A stretch of DNA of 64,000 bases from Rhodamnia argentea (GCF_020921035.1 NC_063151.1:7812001-7876000), one strand, 5' to 3'; counted from the first letter of the stretch, positions 35,074 to 47,402 are shown. Notes: generated by a model not told the origin, from the sequence alone. Program-made: numbers and translations.

Positions 35074-37762
35074 TTTCATGTTGTGTGAAGCACCATTGGC
35101 CTTGATTTGCCTTCATCTTGTCTACCTGATAGAACATATCATATAAAGGCTGTCAGAGTGGATGAGGGGCTTTTTGATCCATTTGATATTAGGTTAGTTG
35201 TTGGATATCAGACTTTCTTTGAGTTTTACACAAGTAGCCATGTTGTTTGACTTTAATGAAATGCATTCATATGCTTAGACATCTTGCTTGGAGAATGTTT
35301 TAAGTACCTATGAAGCAGTGATTTTGCCTTCATGATTTATTTAGACATCCTTGTGTATGGATTTCATGAAGTCCAAATATCAATGTTTTAACATGATACT
35401 GACAGGCTGCAGATATTACGATTAGCGTGCATGGCATCCTTAATTCACGTGGGTGTCTACTCTTTGCTGCTCATTGCCTTAGTTCGTTCACGTGGGGATT
35501 TCCTACGAGCTGAGCCTTTTAGAATAAGTCAAAACTATACCATTCAGATGGGGGATTAAGTTGTTGATATAATTGCAAATGATTGAGGCCAAGCATTCGA
35601 AGAGTTCAACCTTCATGTTAGGATATCCTGAGTGCTGTTTAAAGGGCCTTTAGTAATGGCTAGCCCCTTGACTAATGCGACTCAGCTTTGATCAAAACGA
35701 TCTCCATGTCCTTAATTGATGCTTAGTATTATTCTTGCTTTTCTATGTTGCTGAGTATTACCCTTGAAGGGAAAGATGCTGGGGCTGTGCTTGATGAATC
35801 GGACTTGTGCTTTTCTAGCTTTTCTATGGTACCGCAATTGTACCAAGCTATCGTATACGCTCCCCTGTAATTAGAAATTTATGTTAAAGGCCTGATTGAA
35901 GGGGAATCCCTGAGAAACTCACATGGGTAACTAGCACCTAAGGCCCCGTACCGTAGCCCAAGAGAAACACTGCGGGCCTATGTGAATCCCATCTCTCTAT
36001 AGCTGGTCATCTTGTAGTGGGTGTAAAAGAGAACATCTATTGAAGGCAAGCAATGATGCCCTATTGATGCATACTCGGATGCAATGATTTAACTTTCACG
36101 ATTGGTAGTCACGGCCACGTGGAGAATCGGGCAACGAGAGTTCCTAACTCTTATCTGAAAGTTGGGATGCATATCGAAAGGGTAGGGAAAATACCAAAGA
36201 CGGGCCTGAATTTTTACAACAGTGTCATTTTGCTTTCCAAAAACCACTTCCCTGCTTTTTCAGACCTGACCACATCCAAACGTTAGGTTGACGTTTTTAA
36301 TCTTAATCTCCACCGCCAATCAGCATCATCGACACAATGCCATCCTCGGCCCCGACAGCCCCACAAGTGAGCACGATAGAGAGATCAAGTGGAGGAGAGG
36401 GACGGTGGAGCACAGAGAAGGGGAGCTGTGGCAGACAGCGAGAGAGGAGGAGATCTGTGCGGCAACGGAAGGCTGTTTGGTGGTGGCAGACCAGCCCGTG
36501 AAAGCGAAGGTGGTGGTCGGCCGCCGAGAAAGGTGGTGGCAAAGATGGTTTGAGGGTTTGGGTGCTTGGAGATATGTGTAGGCTAAGATTGTTGAGGCTT
36601 TTAGAGATGGGAAGGTAGTGCAGTCATTTTTTTTTTTTTTGGACAGAAAAAAATAATAATCATTTGTATGTATCTATGAAGTCGGATAATACAGTTGTCC
36701 ATCGGTTATGGAAAAATAATTTAAAATCGCGTGGGGGAGCAAGCAGAGAAGCCACCCTTTCTTTCTTTATTTTTCTCTTATGCACGTGGAAACATAGTGA
36801 AAAAAAATTTGAGCGGGGAAACAAACACGAAGAGGAGATTGGTACTGCGACATACTCGCAGATTCTATTCTGGGATTTTGGGGGCAAGGTCTTTCGTTGC
36901 ATTTCAAAGACCAAGTCCGACCACCTAGTTGGAACACCTAATGTGGTAGATTCCCCTCGTCTAGGAATCCTTTTCGTACCAACGTGGCAATCTACACAGA
37001 TTAGTGCCTAGCACAGACCCGGCAATACATCTCGCATTCGTTGGGGACAAACTTCTATCTTCCTACGAACCTAAACAAATTCTTAAATTATTCCGTCTGA
37101 ATTTTAGGATGTAAAATTTAAGAGTATTTCATGAGATAAATAAAAAAAAATATTTTTTCTCAACTTGAAGATTGAAAGTGAGAAAAATAAATTTCATGTC
37201 ATTTTTAAATGACTACCGTCGAGGAGACAAATATAATAGCCTTCCGTGTTTCTAAAGTGAGTCATTGAAATTTCGACTATTGCATTGTTGATTTATGCTT
37301 CGTTTAGTATTTTATTAATCAGCTTTCAAGCAACGGAGTACCCCCGATGCGTCCTTCCACCCATTCACACGTAGCCCCGAATTTAATGTTTCCTGGCAAG
37401 TTTAGAGCGTGTGTTCAATGAAGAGAGAGAGAGAGAGAGAGCGACTCATGTGTCCTTTCTTTGACTGGTCCGGCCCCCTGGCCCGCCGGAGTGGCCGGGC
37501 CTACGCAATAATAATTTGTCCCCAACTTTGTCTTCCGTTCCCACTTCGCCAGATGACGAAGCTACAGTACAATGCACCCGCAACACACTTGTCTGTAAAT
37601 TCTCTTCTCGGTCCTTGAATATTCGTTCACATCAATTATTTATTATCAAGATCTTGGAAAGTAGACAGAGGAATTTCAATTAAAATGGCCGGAAAAAAGC
37701 CAAATGTGTTATACATTGCGTCTCGAAGTAGGGTGGGCTCTCAGCATGTGGAGGAATTGAAT
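35074..37762. other. Gene-free DNA between RPL41 and CYP716
   Basis: Contains the RPL41 3' UTR at the left and the CYP716 3' UTR at the right. A GA repeat is at 37422-37442. Open frames at 36.3-36.6 and 36.7-37.0 kb have no domain and no supporting splice sites. Confidence 0.5.
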
Positions 37763-39439
37763 CTACGCCGGGTGAGGGAGGAGGCGCACCGGGAGCCCTT
37801 TCGACGGAGTTGGGATCATATCCTCGACGATCTTCTCCTTGGGGTCGACCAGCTCCCACTTGAACCTGTTCACCACGTTGTGGAGGAACGTGAGTATGGC
37901 CAAGCGCGCGTACTCTTTCCCCGGGCACAGCCGCGGCCCTCCCCCGAAGGGGACGTACGTGTACGGCGGCAGCGCCGCGTTCCCTTCTTCGTACCTCGCC
38001 GGGTCGAACGTCTCCGGGTCCGGGAAATAAGTCGGGTCCTTGTTCGTCGTGCTCACGGTCCAGTAGATCTAACAATTCGGAACCACCACGGGAGAAATTA
38101 GTAAATCTGAAACGGGGTTGATGTTCGGGGAATTACGTAGTTACGAAGCGAAATTTACCTTCCAGCCCTTGGGAATGGTGTAGCCTTCGTAGGTGATGTC
38201 GGTCATGGCCTCTCTGAAAGTTCCCTGTAGAGGCGGAGTGAGCCTCAACACTTCGCTCGTCACGTTCCACGAATACTTCATCTTCTGAATGTCCTCCCAC
38301 ACCAACGGCTCACCGGGGTTTTTGGATTTCTTGATCTCCACTTGCTCTGTTTCCCACCCAAAAAAACAATGTCAAACTCTAGATTTTTCATTTTTTTGCC
38401 GTAGAACAAGACGATAGTATCCAGTAACATACGGCGCTGAAATTAATGATTTGTCTTCAAGTGAGATATTTTTTCCTCCTAGGGCTAATGTACCTGCTAG
38501 GATCTTGTTATAGATGTCGGGCCTCTCGGCCACGAACTTCATGAGGAACGTGATGGCACTGGCGACGGTGTTGTATCCGGCGGTCAGCAGACCCATCATC
38601 TTGTCGGCGATCTCGACATCGGGCATCATCCTCCCCGTGGCCGGGTCGGCTGCCGCCACCATGTACGTCAGTATGTCCTGCGACCTCGCGCCGCTCGCCA
38701 GCGCCTCCTTCTTCTCCCTGATCACCGACAAGAGCTCCTTCCTGATCTCTGTGGCCCCCTGGCTGGCGTTGTAGAATATCGTCCCGGGGATTTTCCAGGG
38801 GATCGAGTGGAGGCCGAGGGAGACGTCGTCGAACTCTTTCGCGAGCCTAGTGATGCGGTCGTGCTCGTTGAGCCCGAGGAAGAATTTGCTGGCGAGGGAC
38901 AAGGTGTAGTTCTTGGAGAGAGGGAAGACGAGGACCTTGCTGTGGCCTTCCCAGTGGAACTCCATGTGCTGCTGCGTGGTTGAGTCCATTTGCTCCATGA
39001 ACCGGGACAAGGCCTCGGGCTTGAGGAACCCGGGCTGGCGCAACACCTTGGTCTTGGACTCATTCGGGTTGATCGGGGGCGGCGGCGGCGACTTGGCCTC
39101 GTAGGAGCGCATGAGCTTCTGCATGGAGTGCGGGCGCCACTCGGTCACGAGCTTCTGCTCGTTGGAGAAGATGAACTTGTTGCCGGCGGGGCCGCAGAAC
39201 ACGGCCACCTTCTCGCCGAGGATGTTGGTCTTGAACACGGAGGACGAGTACTTCCTCATCCGGTCCCCGACGAACTTCTCCGGCTTCCCGAAGAGGAACT
39301 CGACGGTCTCGCCGAGGACGGGCCATCCGAAGCTGCCCGGCGGGAGCTTGGGGCCGCTGCTCAGCTTGTGCCTGAACAGGAGGAAGATGAGAGAGAGGGC
39401 GAGGACGGAGGAGAGGGCGGCGAGAAGCAGGAGCTCCAT
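37763..39439 (-). CDS. CYP716: Cytochrome P450, CYP716 family
   Basis: ER-anchored haem monooxygenase; CYP716A members oxidise triterpenes such as beta-amyrin at C-28, others use related substrates. Exons: 39439..38494, 38346..38159 and 38068..37763 (479 residues, normal length). An N-terminal membrane anchor (residues 2-22) is followed by the [13 protein letters not shown] hinge. Also seen: [10 protein letters not shown] (138-147), the I-helix AGYNT (287-291), [13 protein letters not shown] with E-VL-R (Glu347, Arg350), PLQGTFREA, and the haem loop [10 protein letters not shown] with Cys426. The text of exon 2 agrees closely with CYP716A. Odd: Asn290 where the acidic residue of the I-helix motif is usual, and a Pro-rich insert at 118-125. 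Substrate cannot be told from sequence alone. Confidence 0.92.
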
Positions 39440-39530
39440 GGTTAGAGAAGGTTCGTGGTTCGAGTCAGAGAGAGAGAAGGCAGTGGAACGATGAATGTGT
39501 GTTACTTTGTGGTGACGAGAGACGGTCGTG

Positions 39531-39540
39531 TTTTTTTATA
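39531..39540 (-). promoter_or_regulatory. TATA box of CYP716
   Basis: TATAAAAAAA on the minus strand, about 92 bases before the start codon; the leader between has GAGA-type repeats. Confidence 0.6.
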
Positions 39541-39544
39541 CGGG

Positions 39545-40564
39545 AGAGCTGGCCAGCCACTGAGCCAGCCACTGCTGACCAAATTCGCGCGTTGAACTTT
39601 TCTTTAGGGAATTCAGCCCGAGAAAAACAAGATGCAGCACAAAAGTTGCCGTGACCTAGGCACCACAAAAAAAAAATCTGCCAGAGAAGAGAATCTAATT
39701 TTATATATATATATATATGTTCAATTGCATCCACATGCTGAACATGATGATTTCCTACTAGCCACTTGATTTTATCTCAATCTAAGGTTTCGTTTATTTT
39801 GCGAAAAATAGATTATGTGAAGAACATTTCTCTTAAAAATAATTTCTTGTATCATTTGAACTTGTCAGTAGAAAATACTTTCATTATTGACGGTACTTTA
39901 TGTCTAAAAAATTTCATGGACGGCGAAAATATTTACGCTCTCTATTTTTTGCAAGTGATGTGAGAGATCATTTTTAGGAAAGTGTTTTTCGACGTATTTT
40001 AATAGTTAACATAACATCTATTCATTTAGACTCTGCGAAGAATTGTTTGTTCACCCAAATTGGATTAGATCATAATGTAATGTGCATCGAAATTTTTGCT
40101 GTAATGGCGTGGACCAGAGTGGAGTGGTGAGGTGAACGTACGCATGCAGTGATTAATATACTAAATAAATGTCGGGGGGTTGGTACCTTCAAGGCAAGTC
40201 AAACTCCTCCAGCGCGAAAATCTCTGCAAACTTAGTCCCTGTCTTCGTTGGTGGCTGCGAACTTTGAATATGGAACGCCCGGGGTAAGCCGGGGTGCCGG
40301 AAAAACATGTTAAAAAATCTACGCAAGCTCGCTAATTCCTTTTTGCACCCTCTGACCATTTTAGCAGCAGCTTTTCTTAGTGTTCACGTAATGCCATGGA
40401 GTCCAAATGTTCACGCCATCGTCTCAGTCAATTTCTTGACTCGAACCAGCATCGGCACGCACCGCACGCAGCAACCTCAGTGAATAAGTCCTTCAGTTAA
40501 CTTAGCGAAATGGGCAAACCCGAAATCCAGCAATTGTTCGCTAACCGAAACCGATTAGTCCATG
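39545..40564. other. CYP716 upstream region
   Basis: No gene seen; likely promoter DNA and unclassified AT-rich sequence. Confidence 0.45.
39705..39718. repeat. TA microsatellite
   Basis: Seven TA units upstream of CYP716. Confidence 0.75.
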
Positions 40565-41029
40565 CTAGAGGCGTCAACAATGAGTCTTTGGTCTCACTTT
40601 TTAACCCACTTTTATTCATTCGGATCGTAAATAGATTTGACAATTTTTTTTTTAAAAAAAGGGGATCAAATATGGGTTTCTTATAAAGCCTATTTAACTA
40701 TGGGTTTTAACTCAATTCATTTTCAACCCGTGACCTGTAGCTTCCTAATATGAACCTTGCCGCCGCTTGGGAGCGGTGGCGGAGGTCGGCGGTAGGCAGC
40801 GGATGATTGGCGAAGCAGCTTTTACATTTTTAATTTTGTGAAATAAATATTCCACAATTTGATTGAATATATAAGTATTTAAGTAATACAGATCGAGTTG
40901 GGTATGGGTTGAGTATAGTTGAGTATGGATCATAAAATTTATATCGTATGAAAATAGGTCAAAACGAATTAAATGGGTCAATACGGGTCGGACCAAACCC
41001 GACTCAGCCCACCTATTTGACACCTTTGG
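40565..41029. mobile_element. Degenerate hAT-like non-autonomous element
   Basis: The left end TAGAGGCGTCAA and the reverse complement of the right end CAAAGGTGTCAAATAGG resemble the terminal repeats of plant hAT elements. The 8-base flanks GTCCATGC and GTCCGTAC agree at 6 of 8 positions, the hAT duplication length. No transposase. Confidence 0.45.
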
Positions 41030-41172
41030 TCCGTACTGGTTGACAGGAGCGGTTGAGCGGTCGTTGTTGGTTTTTGAATTTGTTACATTACAATTGTGGA
41101 AATTTGATAAAAATGTGGAGCGAGAGCTGAGGACTTTACGCAACCACCCGACCTGCATTGTGGAGAATATCG

Positions 41173-41769
41173 TTACCAACTCTTCGAGCAAGAACATATA
41201 ACAGATAAATAAATCATTCGAAAGCGACCGCGAGCTGAGCTGGTTGACATGGATTCGAAGGTCAAGCACGTCTCGTTGGACCAAAACCCCAGCGACTCAG
41301 TCTGGTCCAAATCCAAGAACCGTCGCGACAAGCGAAGTTCCTCAGATTCACTTTTGTGTCCGGCTTCGGCCTCCCGATGAGGCGCGGAGGAATCAATGGA
41401 TATCATACAACTGGAATTAGACCACAAGCAGGGAGAGACCCCGTTCAGATGCTCGAACTTGTCGGGTTTTGAGAAGAGCACGGATAAGAAATCATAGAGC
41501 GGCGGAGTTGGCCGAGCGTTGACGTCGAGGATGTCTAGACAGATCGCCCCTTGGTTTTTCACTGAACCCATGAAACTGTAGCGAAAACGAAGTGGCAATT
41601 CCGGAATGAACACTCCCCCAACGTTGATTGGGTAGAGCTGTAAAGTCAAAGCTGTTTCGCCATCATGAACTGGGAAGAAGCCAGATTGACGGGGACTTGC
41701 AGAGTTGCCAGATACGACCGAGTGTGTAGACACTCGATCGCCTACTGGTGGTAGGTAAGAACTCAGCAT
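41173..41769 (-). CDS. Unrecognised 198-codon open frame
   Basis: A single open frame from ATG 41769 to a stop at 41173. The text has no motif I recognise; it includes a stretch GVFIPELPLRFRYSF and a charged Ser/Glu-rich part. No signal peptide or membrane segment is convincing, and no splice-linked exon is seen. It may be a captured gene fragment or chance. Low confidence that it is expressed. Confidence 0.2.
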   Translation of the reverse strand: MLSSYLPPVGDRVSTHSVVSGNSASPRQSGFFPVHDGETALTLQLYPINVGGVFIPELPLRFRYSFMGSVKNQGAICLDILDVNARPTPPLYDFLSVLFSKPDKFEHLNGVSPCLWSNSSCMISIDSSAPHREAEAGHKSESEELRLSRRFLDLDQTESLGFWSNETCLTFESMSTSSARGRFRMIYLSVICSCSKSW

Positions 41770-41829
41770 CGATGACCATGCGATTCACGCTCTAGGCCTG
41801 ACGAGAACGGGCTGAGGCCCAATGACAAT

Positions 41830-43780
41830 GATGAAATTTAGCCACGTCACATGCCGTATTGGAGAACTACAAATTACAGGAATTGTACGCTTTGGCGATG
41901 ATTTAGGGGGGGGTTGGTTCAAAATTTAAAAAAAAATTTGGTTCGAATACTCCTTTAAAAATGTTGAACCGTTTGGAAGATTTTGAAGGAGCATTGGCCA
42001 AATATTCCTCTTGGGAGGTAAGCCCAATTTTAGAAGCCCAAAGCTTTCGAAATTTGCATTCCCAAGCTCTTTCAAATGTTGACCAAACCCACCTGTCATG
42101 TTGAAACTTGTTCAGAATTGAAAACTCAACCGATTAATATCAAGTTAACTCCAGCAGCAACCGGTCACGATATTTACGTAATATCAACCCCGAAGCAGTT
42201 TCGAAATAAGAGATGTTGGCATTTTTCGTTAGCCTAATTGGACGGAGTTAAGGGAAGCACTTGATTGAACCAATTTGATAAATTTTAGGACTTGATTATA
42301 TTTTTATGATAAGTTTTAGGACTTCGAATGCACTTACCCCAAAACTATTTATAAATAGGAGTGATGGGTGAAGTTATAATCCGTCGATCAAAAGTTAGAT
42401 GGAGGAAATTGTACTGGCGGTCTACGTATAGAATAAGCTAGAACTTGTATTCTCGTTGATGTGGAGATGAATTTGGGGATTTGGAAGACGGTAATCAAGG
42501 CAAGCATTCAAAAACAAAAGAGAAATGCTTCCCCGATAGTACCGTCAAGGATTGTACAATCTTAACCGTAGGCTCACGCACCATCAATACATATTTTGCA
42601 TAAAGCATTAATTAATTGGGAGATCGTATGGTCGAAATAACTAATAGTGTTATCAGACTGTCAGATTAGCAATTTCCAAAATAAAATGAGGATATGACGA
42701 TGTTTTGACTTAAACTTTGGTTTCTCCATTGTCGTGGATGTAGGCATCCTAATTATGTACATGAGTTCCTTTTGGACATTCACATCATGGTCGCAAAATG
42801 GACAGATGATGCATTCCCTCTCGAGAGCAAAGCTCGATTGGGGGCATACTTTGTGAACTCTCGTCCACTACCTATCGTTATTGAGTTAATCTATAGCTAC
42901 GACTAATGTTCCATGCGGACGAAAATGTTTGAAGAATGAGACTATCAACTTGAACCCAAAATTGAAAATCTACCTTGAAACTTATCAACAGATCGGAAGA
43001 ACACGTCGTTGATCATCGTTAATTTGTCAAGAATCATACTGAATCATCACATCTGCTCCCACTATTTGAAGGGATTGTGCCATTCTAGTCTCGTGGGTCC
43101 TCCAAAGCTCCTCTCAATTTTAAGCAGAGTTTAACTCAAATTTTGTCAATTGCCTATTTTAGAGCAGGCAGCTAGTTCAAGTCTGACAAAATAATGGGGC
43201 TAATTTAATTGCGTAATTATGAAATGTGCACGGTGGATGTCGAGAGACATTGCAATCATAGAGTTCAGTAAATTTCGTGGTGTATCGTCCTTCATGTTTC
43301 TTTGAGCATTAGAATAAATATCAATCCCCTTATGCTGCTGGACCAACTTATGCCTTCTGTATGTCGAAAAGACCATGACAAGTCATATGGGGAACGACAG
43401 AAACATCCCAACTCAACTCATCATCTAAACCATGAAAAGTAACTCATGTGTCGAGATGTACCAGTCACTATAAGGACAGGGCCATCCTAACTCACCTCAT
43501 CATTTTAAGCATCTCTATTGGGGGAAAGCATATTTTATATTGTAAGTATCATAATTTTCGTGCGTCGCTCACTTCAGTATTTAAACTTTTCAAGCTACCA
43601 CTTGAGTGTCAATTTGGTATAAAGAAATGGGTCACTTCAACACCATCGGTGATTTGTGTGGCTGAAAATCAAATGGCTGACGTGGTTTGCCGGAAAATCC
43701 AATCAGCAAAAACTTTAATAAGCAATGTCATTTTGGTTCTATAGATTGAAAAAAACATTGGGGCTGGGATAGAAAAATTA
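41830..43780. other. Gene-free DNA with transposon scraps
   Basis: Short pieces with family-like words, such as 'ttttaggacttgattata' near 42290 and 'gacgtggtttgccggaaaatc' near 43680, look like ends of decayed DNA elements. No gene or complete element can be bounded. Confidence 0.45.
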
Positions 43781-43790
43781 GGGCTTTTTT

Positions 43791-43910
43791 GTTGTTGAAG
43801 TTGTTGTCCTTTATTGGTTGTGAATGAGTCATATATACTCTTTATATTCATGTGGTTTCCCTCCACCTAATAGCTTAAGTTTTTGGGTTGGATTTTCTAA
43901 CATGGTATAT
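43791..43910 (+). mobile_element. Possible truncated or solo Copia LTR
   Basis: Ends TTGGGTTGGATTTTCTAACA followed by TGGTAT, the layout of an LTR end and a methionine-tRNA primer site. No gag or second LTR follows, so it may be a solo or truncated copy. The left edge is a guess. Confidence 0.35.
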
Positions 43911-44129
43911 TAATCAATTTCCACGTGTGACGTTCGTAATCTAACTTGCACATGAGAGATGGTGGAAAAACTCTCTCCAAACTCTCTACCTGATATACAT
44001 CATTGGGATCCGTTCCCTTCAAGAGCTTTAGTAAAATGTAAAGGGATGTTTACCAAGTTGATGGGCATATTTGATTCAGTATTTGGAAGGGACTTTAGGG
44101 CTCTAAAGTTCTCTAACTAAATGCAACTA

Positions 44130-44927
44130 GTATTTGGTTTATTTTTTGCTCAACTTTGGAAAAATGCAGTTGCATTTCCAAAGGCCCTTAAAGGCTTTTA
44201 GATTAAAGTCGCTTGGGAGGTACTTTGCAAAGTTGCATTTTTGGAATGCAACTATAATTTATTATTTTTTAATCTTTTTATTTTCTTTTATTTTCTTTTC
44301 TTCTTCCTTGTTCCTCCGCTTGCTTCTTTGCTTGTTGCTCCTTCCTCCACCAAATGGGGACCTCGACGATGGTCGGCCGCCCGATGATTGGTCATGACGT
44401 GCGAGTTGGCGAGCTCAGCGGTGTGAGCCTAGGCGACTACGGATCTTGGCTACATGCCCGGGTTTGTTCTCGACGAAGCGGGAGCTGCTGCTCTCGAGGA
44501 TGGAGACGGGGCTCGAGGTCTAGAATTGTTGGGATAAGTCCTTGTCGCCATTGTGGACCTCGACAACATGAGCCTCAGCCTCACTGGATCCGGCTTGGCC
44601 TCGAGCAAGCGAGGCTCGCCTCGCCTCACCGGATTAGGCGAGGTCGGGGTGAGGCCGAGCCTAGCCTATGGCCGGCGACCGGCTGAGAAGAAATTAAAGA
44701 AGAAAGAAGGAAAAAAAGTTAAAGTAAGTAATTAAAAGATAAAAAAATTAAAAATCGAATTATTTACAAAGGATATTTTTTACCAAACGGCATTTACATT
44801 AAAATTGCTTTTCAATGTGTTTTTAAAATACACTTTACCAAAAACTGTTTGCATTTTGAGAAATCTCTTTAGCCCAAAGGTATTTGCATTTTTCCCAATA
44901 CATTTCCCCAAAACGAAACCAAACAGG
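44130..44927. mobile_element. Non-autonomous DNA element of a second family
   Basis: The left end GTATTTGGTTTATTTTTTGC and the reverse complement of the right end CTGTTTGGTTTCGTTTTGGG pair, and both continue to 'ggaaaaatgca'. Further 'gcatt' and 'tttgcaa' words mirror each other inward. Its core (44350-44690) is GC-rich with GGCGAGG, GCCTCGCC and GGCCGGCGA words. The ends are unlike the copy A type, so this is another family. Confidence 0.55.
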
Positions 44928-45460
44928 CCCAATAAATCGAAAAATTGGTAAATTATAAAGGATAAAAAAATGAACCGGGGGGGTAAGAACTGAAATGAGA
45001 GTTGGTAATTTAAAAGCAGATAGTAATTCAGTTTGACAAACATTGGTAATTCACTCTAATTCAGATAGTTTTGTACAAGAGTTAGTCGATTTACGATATT
45101 GGGAAGTCACGCAAATAAGACCAAGTTGGGAAGATAGTAAAAAGAGTTGCCAGTTTCATAAAAGTATAGATAAATTATCAACAAATTATTTGAAAAACAT
45201 GTTACCCATCACTTTCTTATAAACAGTTTTTTAATACTTGACGATGCGTACTGATATTTATCGGCATGGGAGAACATCCGTATGTTTAGGCACGGAACAA
45301 TGGAATTCTGCCGGAATGAATAACAAGTAAGGAGATCTCTCATTTGAGCTGGATGATTATCTGCATGAATAGCTTAATTTAATATAAGGTTTTGGTTCGT
45401 CCTGTATTAAGGATGCGTATGACTAGCGACGGCCAGAGAGTTGTTGACACAAAAAAAATA
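44928..45460. other. Gene-free DNA
   Basis: AT-rich sequence between two transposable elements; no gene or bounded repeat recognised. Confidence 0.45.
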
Positions 45461-46090
45461 GGGAAAAAATACCAAAAAAGTGTTAAAGTTATTGCACTTG
45501 TATCAATTTAGTTTGAAACTTTTCAGTTGTGTCAATTTAGGAAAAGCCTTTGGACGCTTTGCTAGTATAGTCTATTTGGCCAATTTTCGCCAAAATCGCT
45601 CACGTGGACTTCGACATTCGTACGTGGTACGGCTAGTGCTAATGTAGATAATTTTTTTAATAGTTTAATGATTTTTTTTTATAGTTGTATTCCTTTCTTT
45701 TCATTACTTTTTAAATTAGTTCCTTTCATTTTGCCGACAAGGTTTCTAGTGGCTCTCGCCCAGGCCTTTGCTATGTTTGGGTGAGGGCCTTTGCGGCCTT
45801 GTTCTCAATCGCCGGAGAAGTTCATGGCCCTCGCCCATATTTGGTAATGGCTTTCACGCCCTCACCTATGGTTGGCGAGGGCTTGCTCCAAAAAATTATA
45901 AAAAAATGGGCATGTCAACGCTGGTTTTGCCATATAAGACGACTAGTATCCATATCAACGATTTCCATTCAAAATTGGCTGGAAGGACTCAATTGGTGAA
46001 TTGTGAAAAGACTTAGCACTCAATTGGTATAATTGAAAATTTATGACTGAATTGACATAATGACAATATATTTTGGACTTTTTTGGTACA
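45461..46090. mobile_element. Non-autonomous long-TIR DNA transposon, copy F
   Basis: The left end has ATACCAAAAAAGTGTTAAAG and the right in reverse complement GTACCAAAAAAGTCCAAAAT. Arms continue with 'ttgtatcaatttag' and 'ttgtgtcaatttag'. The core at 45740-45880 holds GGCGAGGGC and GCCCTCGCC words. Same family as copies A-E. Confidence 0.62.
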
Positions 46091-46982
46091 AAAAAAAAAA
46101 ACAAAAAAATTGACTAACTATTGGTTATAATCGATAATTGACAAACTTAGTCAATAAAAACAGAATTTTTGGTGAACAACAAAAGTCATCGATGAAAAGA
46201 ACATACTACAACTCAAAAGAGCTTCGACAACCAAGGAAATCATCGACAACGGGCAATTGGCCCAAAAACGTAAAGCTAGGTAGTTATGTTTATTGGTGCT
46301 ATGTTCAGAATTTTTGCAACTTCTTGTGGATGAGTGTTTTTGTAACTCCCGGTAACATATAGGATTAAAAAGTTAATTCGTTTGAAGATAGGATTAGGAA
46401 GTCATCTTTTCAAGTACAATAACGACTTGTAATTATCCATTGGGAGCTTTAAATAGCCACGTTATATTTTTCATCAAGACACCCGATCATCATAAAAAAA
46501 ACTATGTTCTTTTCAGTAATCAATTTAACTTTTCAGTTCTTGCATTTACTTTCTTTAAGAGCAACTAGTTCTAATTTCTAGCTACTTGTGATACTTCATG
46601 TCCAAATCGCCACGGAACCCAATTTGAATTAGAATCAAAAGATCAAACCTTTAATGAAAGGTATTTCATCGCGTGGAGCCATTCTCGTCGAAATTAAGAG
46701 CCGTGCGCGATTTAGTGACAGAAAGAAAAGTGCGCTGAAAAAAGATGACTTGTTTGTGTCCCTTCCATGTGTAAGACCCCATCCTTTTCCAGCACCGGAA
46801 AACAATGACTCCTCACCCAACCCCATCACCTTCGCCACTTGAAGTTTCTTTCTTTCTTTCTTTCGATCAAGAGTGCATATCAAGTCACCCTTTCGTCTCG
46901 CCCTCTCGTTCGCTGCGCACACAATCATTCTCTCTCTCTCTCCTCTTTTTCTCTCAACCAACGAAGGGACAGAGAGCACAGC

Positions 46983-47402
46983 ATGAAGAAGATCAATCAG
47001 CTGATACTGAGGAAGTGCAAGAGCTTGTCCCGGCAACTGGCGAGATCGTCGTCCTACAGCAACCTCAGGTCGAAGTCGGCGAGGGACGTCGAGCTGTGGT
47101 GCGGCATGCGAGATGACCGCGACGAGCCTCGCGAGACCGTACTCGTCGGGAGCTCGAGGAAGCGTTACGTGATCAGCTCCAAGCACTTGAGCCACCCCTT
47201 GTTGAGCGCTCTCATCCAGAAGTCCTCCTCCTCCTCCTCGCCGCCCTCGTCGACCAAGCAGAAGCCTGGAGACGGGGACGGTGTCATTCAGGTGAAGTGC
47301 GAAGTGGTTCTCTTCGACCACCTCCTGTGGATGCTCGACAATGCCGACCCGAGCATCGGTCCCGAGTCGCTGGAAGAACTGGCCGAGCTTTACGTGTTCT
47401 GA
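46983..47402 (+). CDS. SAUR: SAUR-family auxin-responsive protein
   Basis: Small auxin-up RNA protein. SAURs typically inhibit PP2C.D phosphatases and so promote plasma-membrane proton pumps and cell growth. Single exon, as usual, 139 residues. The start chosen begins MKKINQLILRKCKSLSRQL, a basic amphipathic N-terminus typical of SAURs; an upstream in-frame Met at 46839 is rejected because the added part is not SAUR-like. The core reads ETVLVGSSRKRYVISSKHLS then HPLLSALI, and VIQVKCEVVLFDHLLWMLDN. This resembles the SAUR76-78 group. A Ser/Pro/Lys insert lies between the two halves. A pyrimidine-rich leader precedes it and a GA repeat follows. Confidence 0.9.
   Translation: MKKINQLILRKCKSLSRQLARSSSYSNLRSKSARDVELWCGMRDDRDEPRETVLVGSSRKRYVISSKHLSHPLLSALIQKSSSSSSPPSSTKQKPGDGDGVIQVKCEVVLFDHLLWMLDNADPSIGPESLEELAELYVF

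Noticed and set aside
36288-37011. Overlapping frames between RPL41 and CYP716
   Set aside because: No domain, no splice partner, low-complexity text.
38722-39494. Several long frames opposite to or out of frame with CYP716 exon 1
   Set aside because: Caused by the high GC content of the exon; the P450 frame explains the sequence.
44354-44735. Two plus-strand frames with Arg/Gly-rich text
   Set aside because: They lie in the GC-rich core of a non-autonomous element and have no domain.
46839-46982. Upstream in-frame start of the SAUR gene
   Set aside because: The extra 48 residues are hydrophobic then Ser-rich, unlike SAUR proteins, while Met at 46983 begins a normal SAUR N-terminus.
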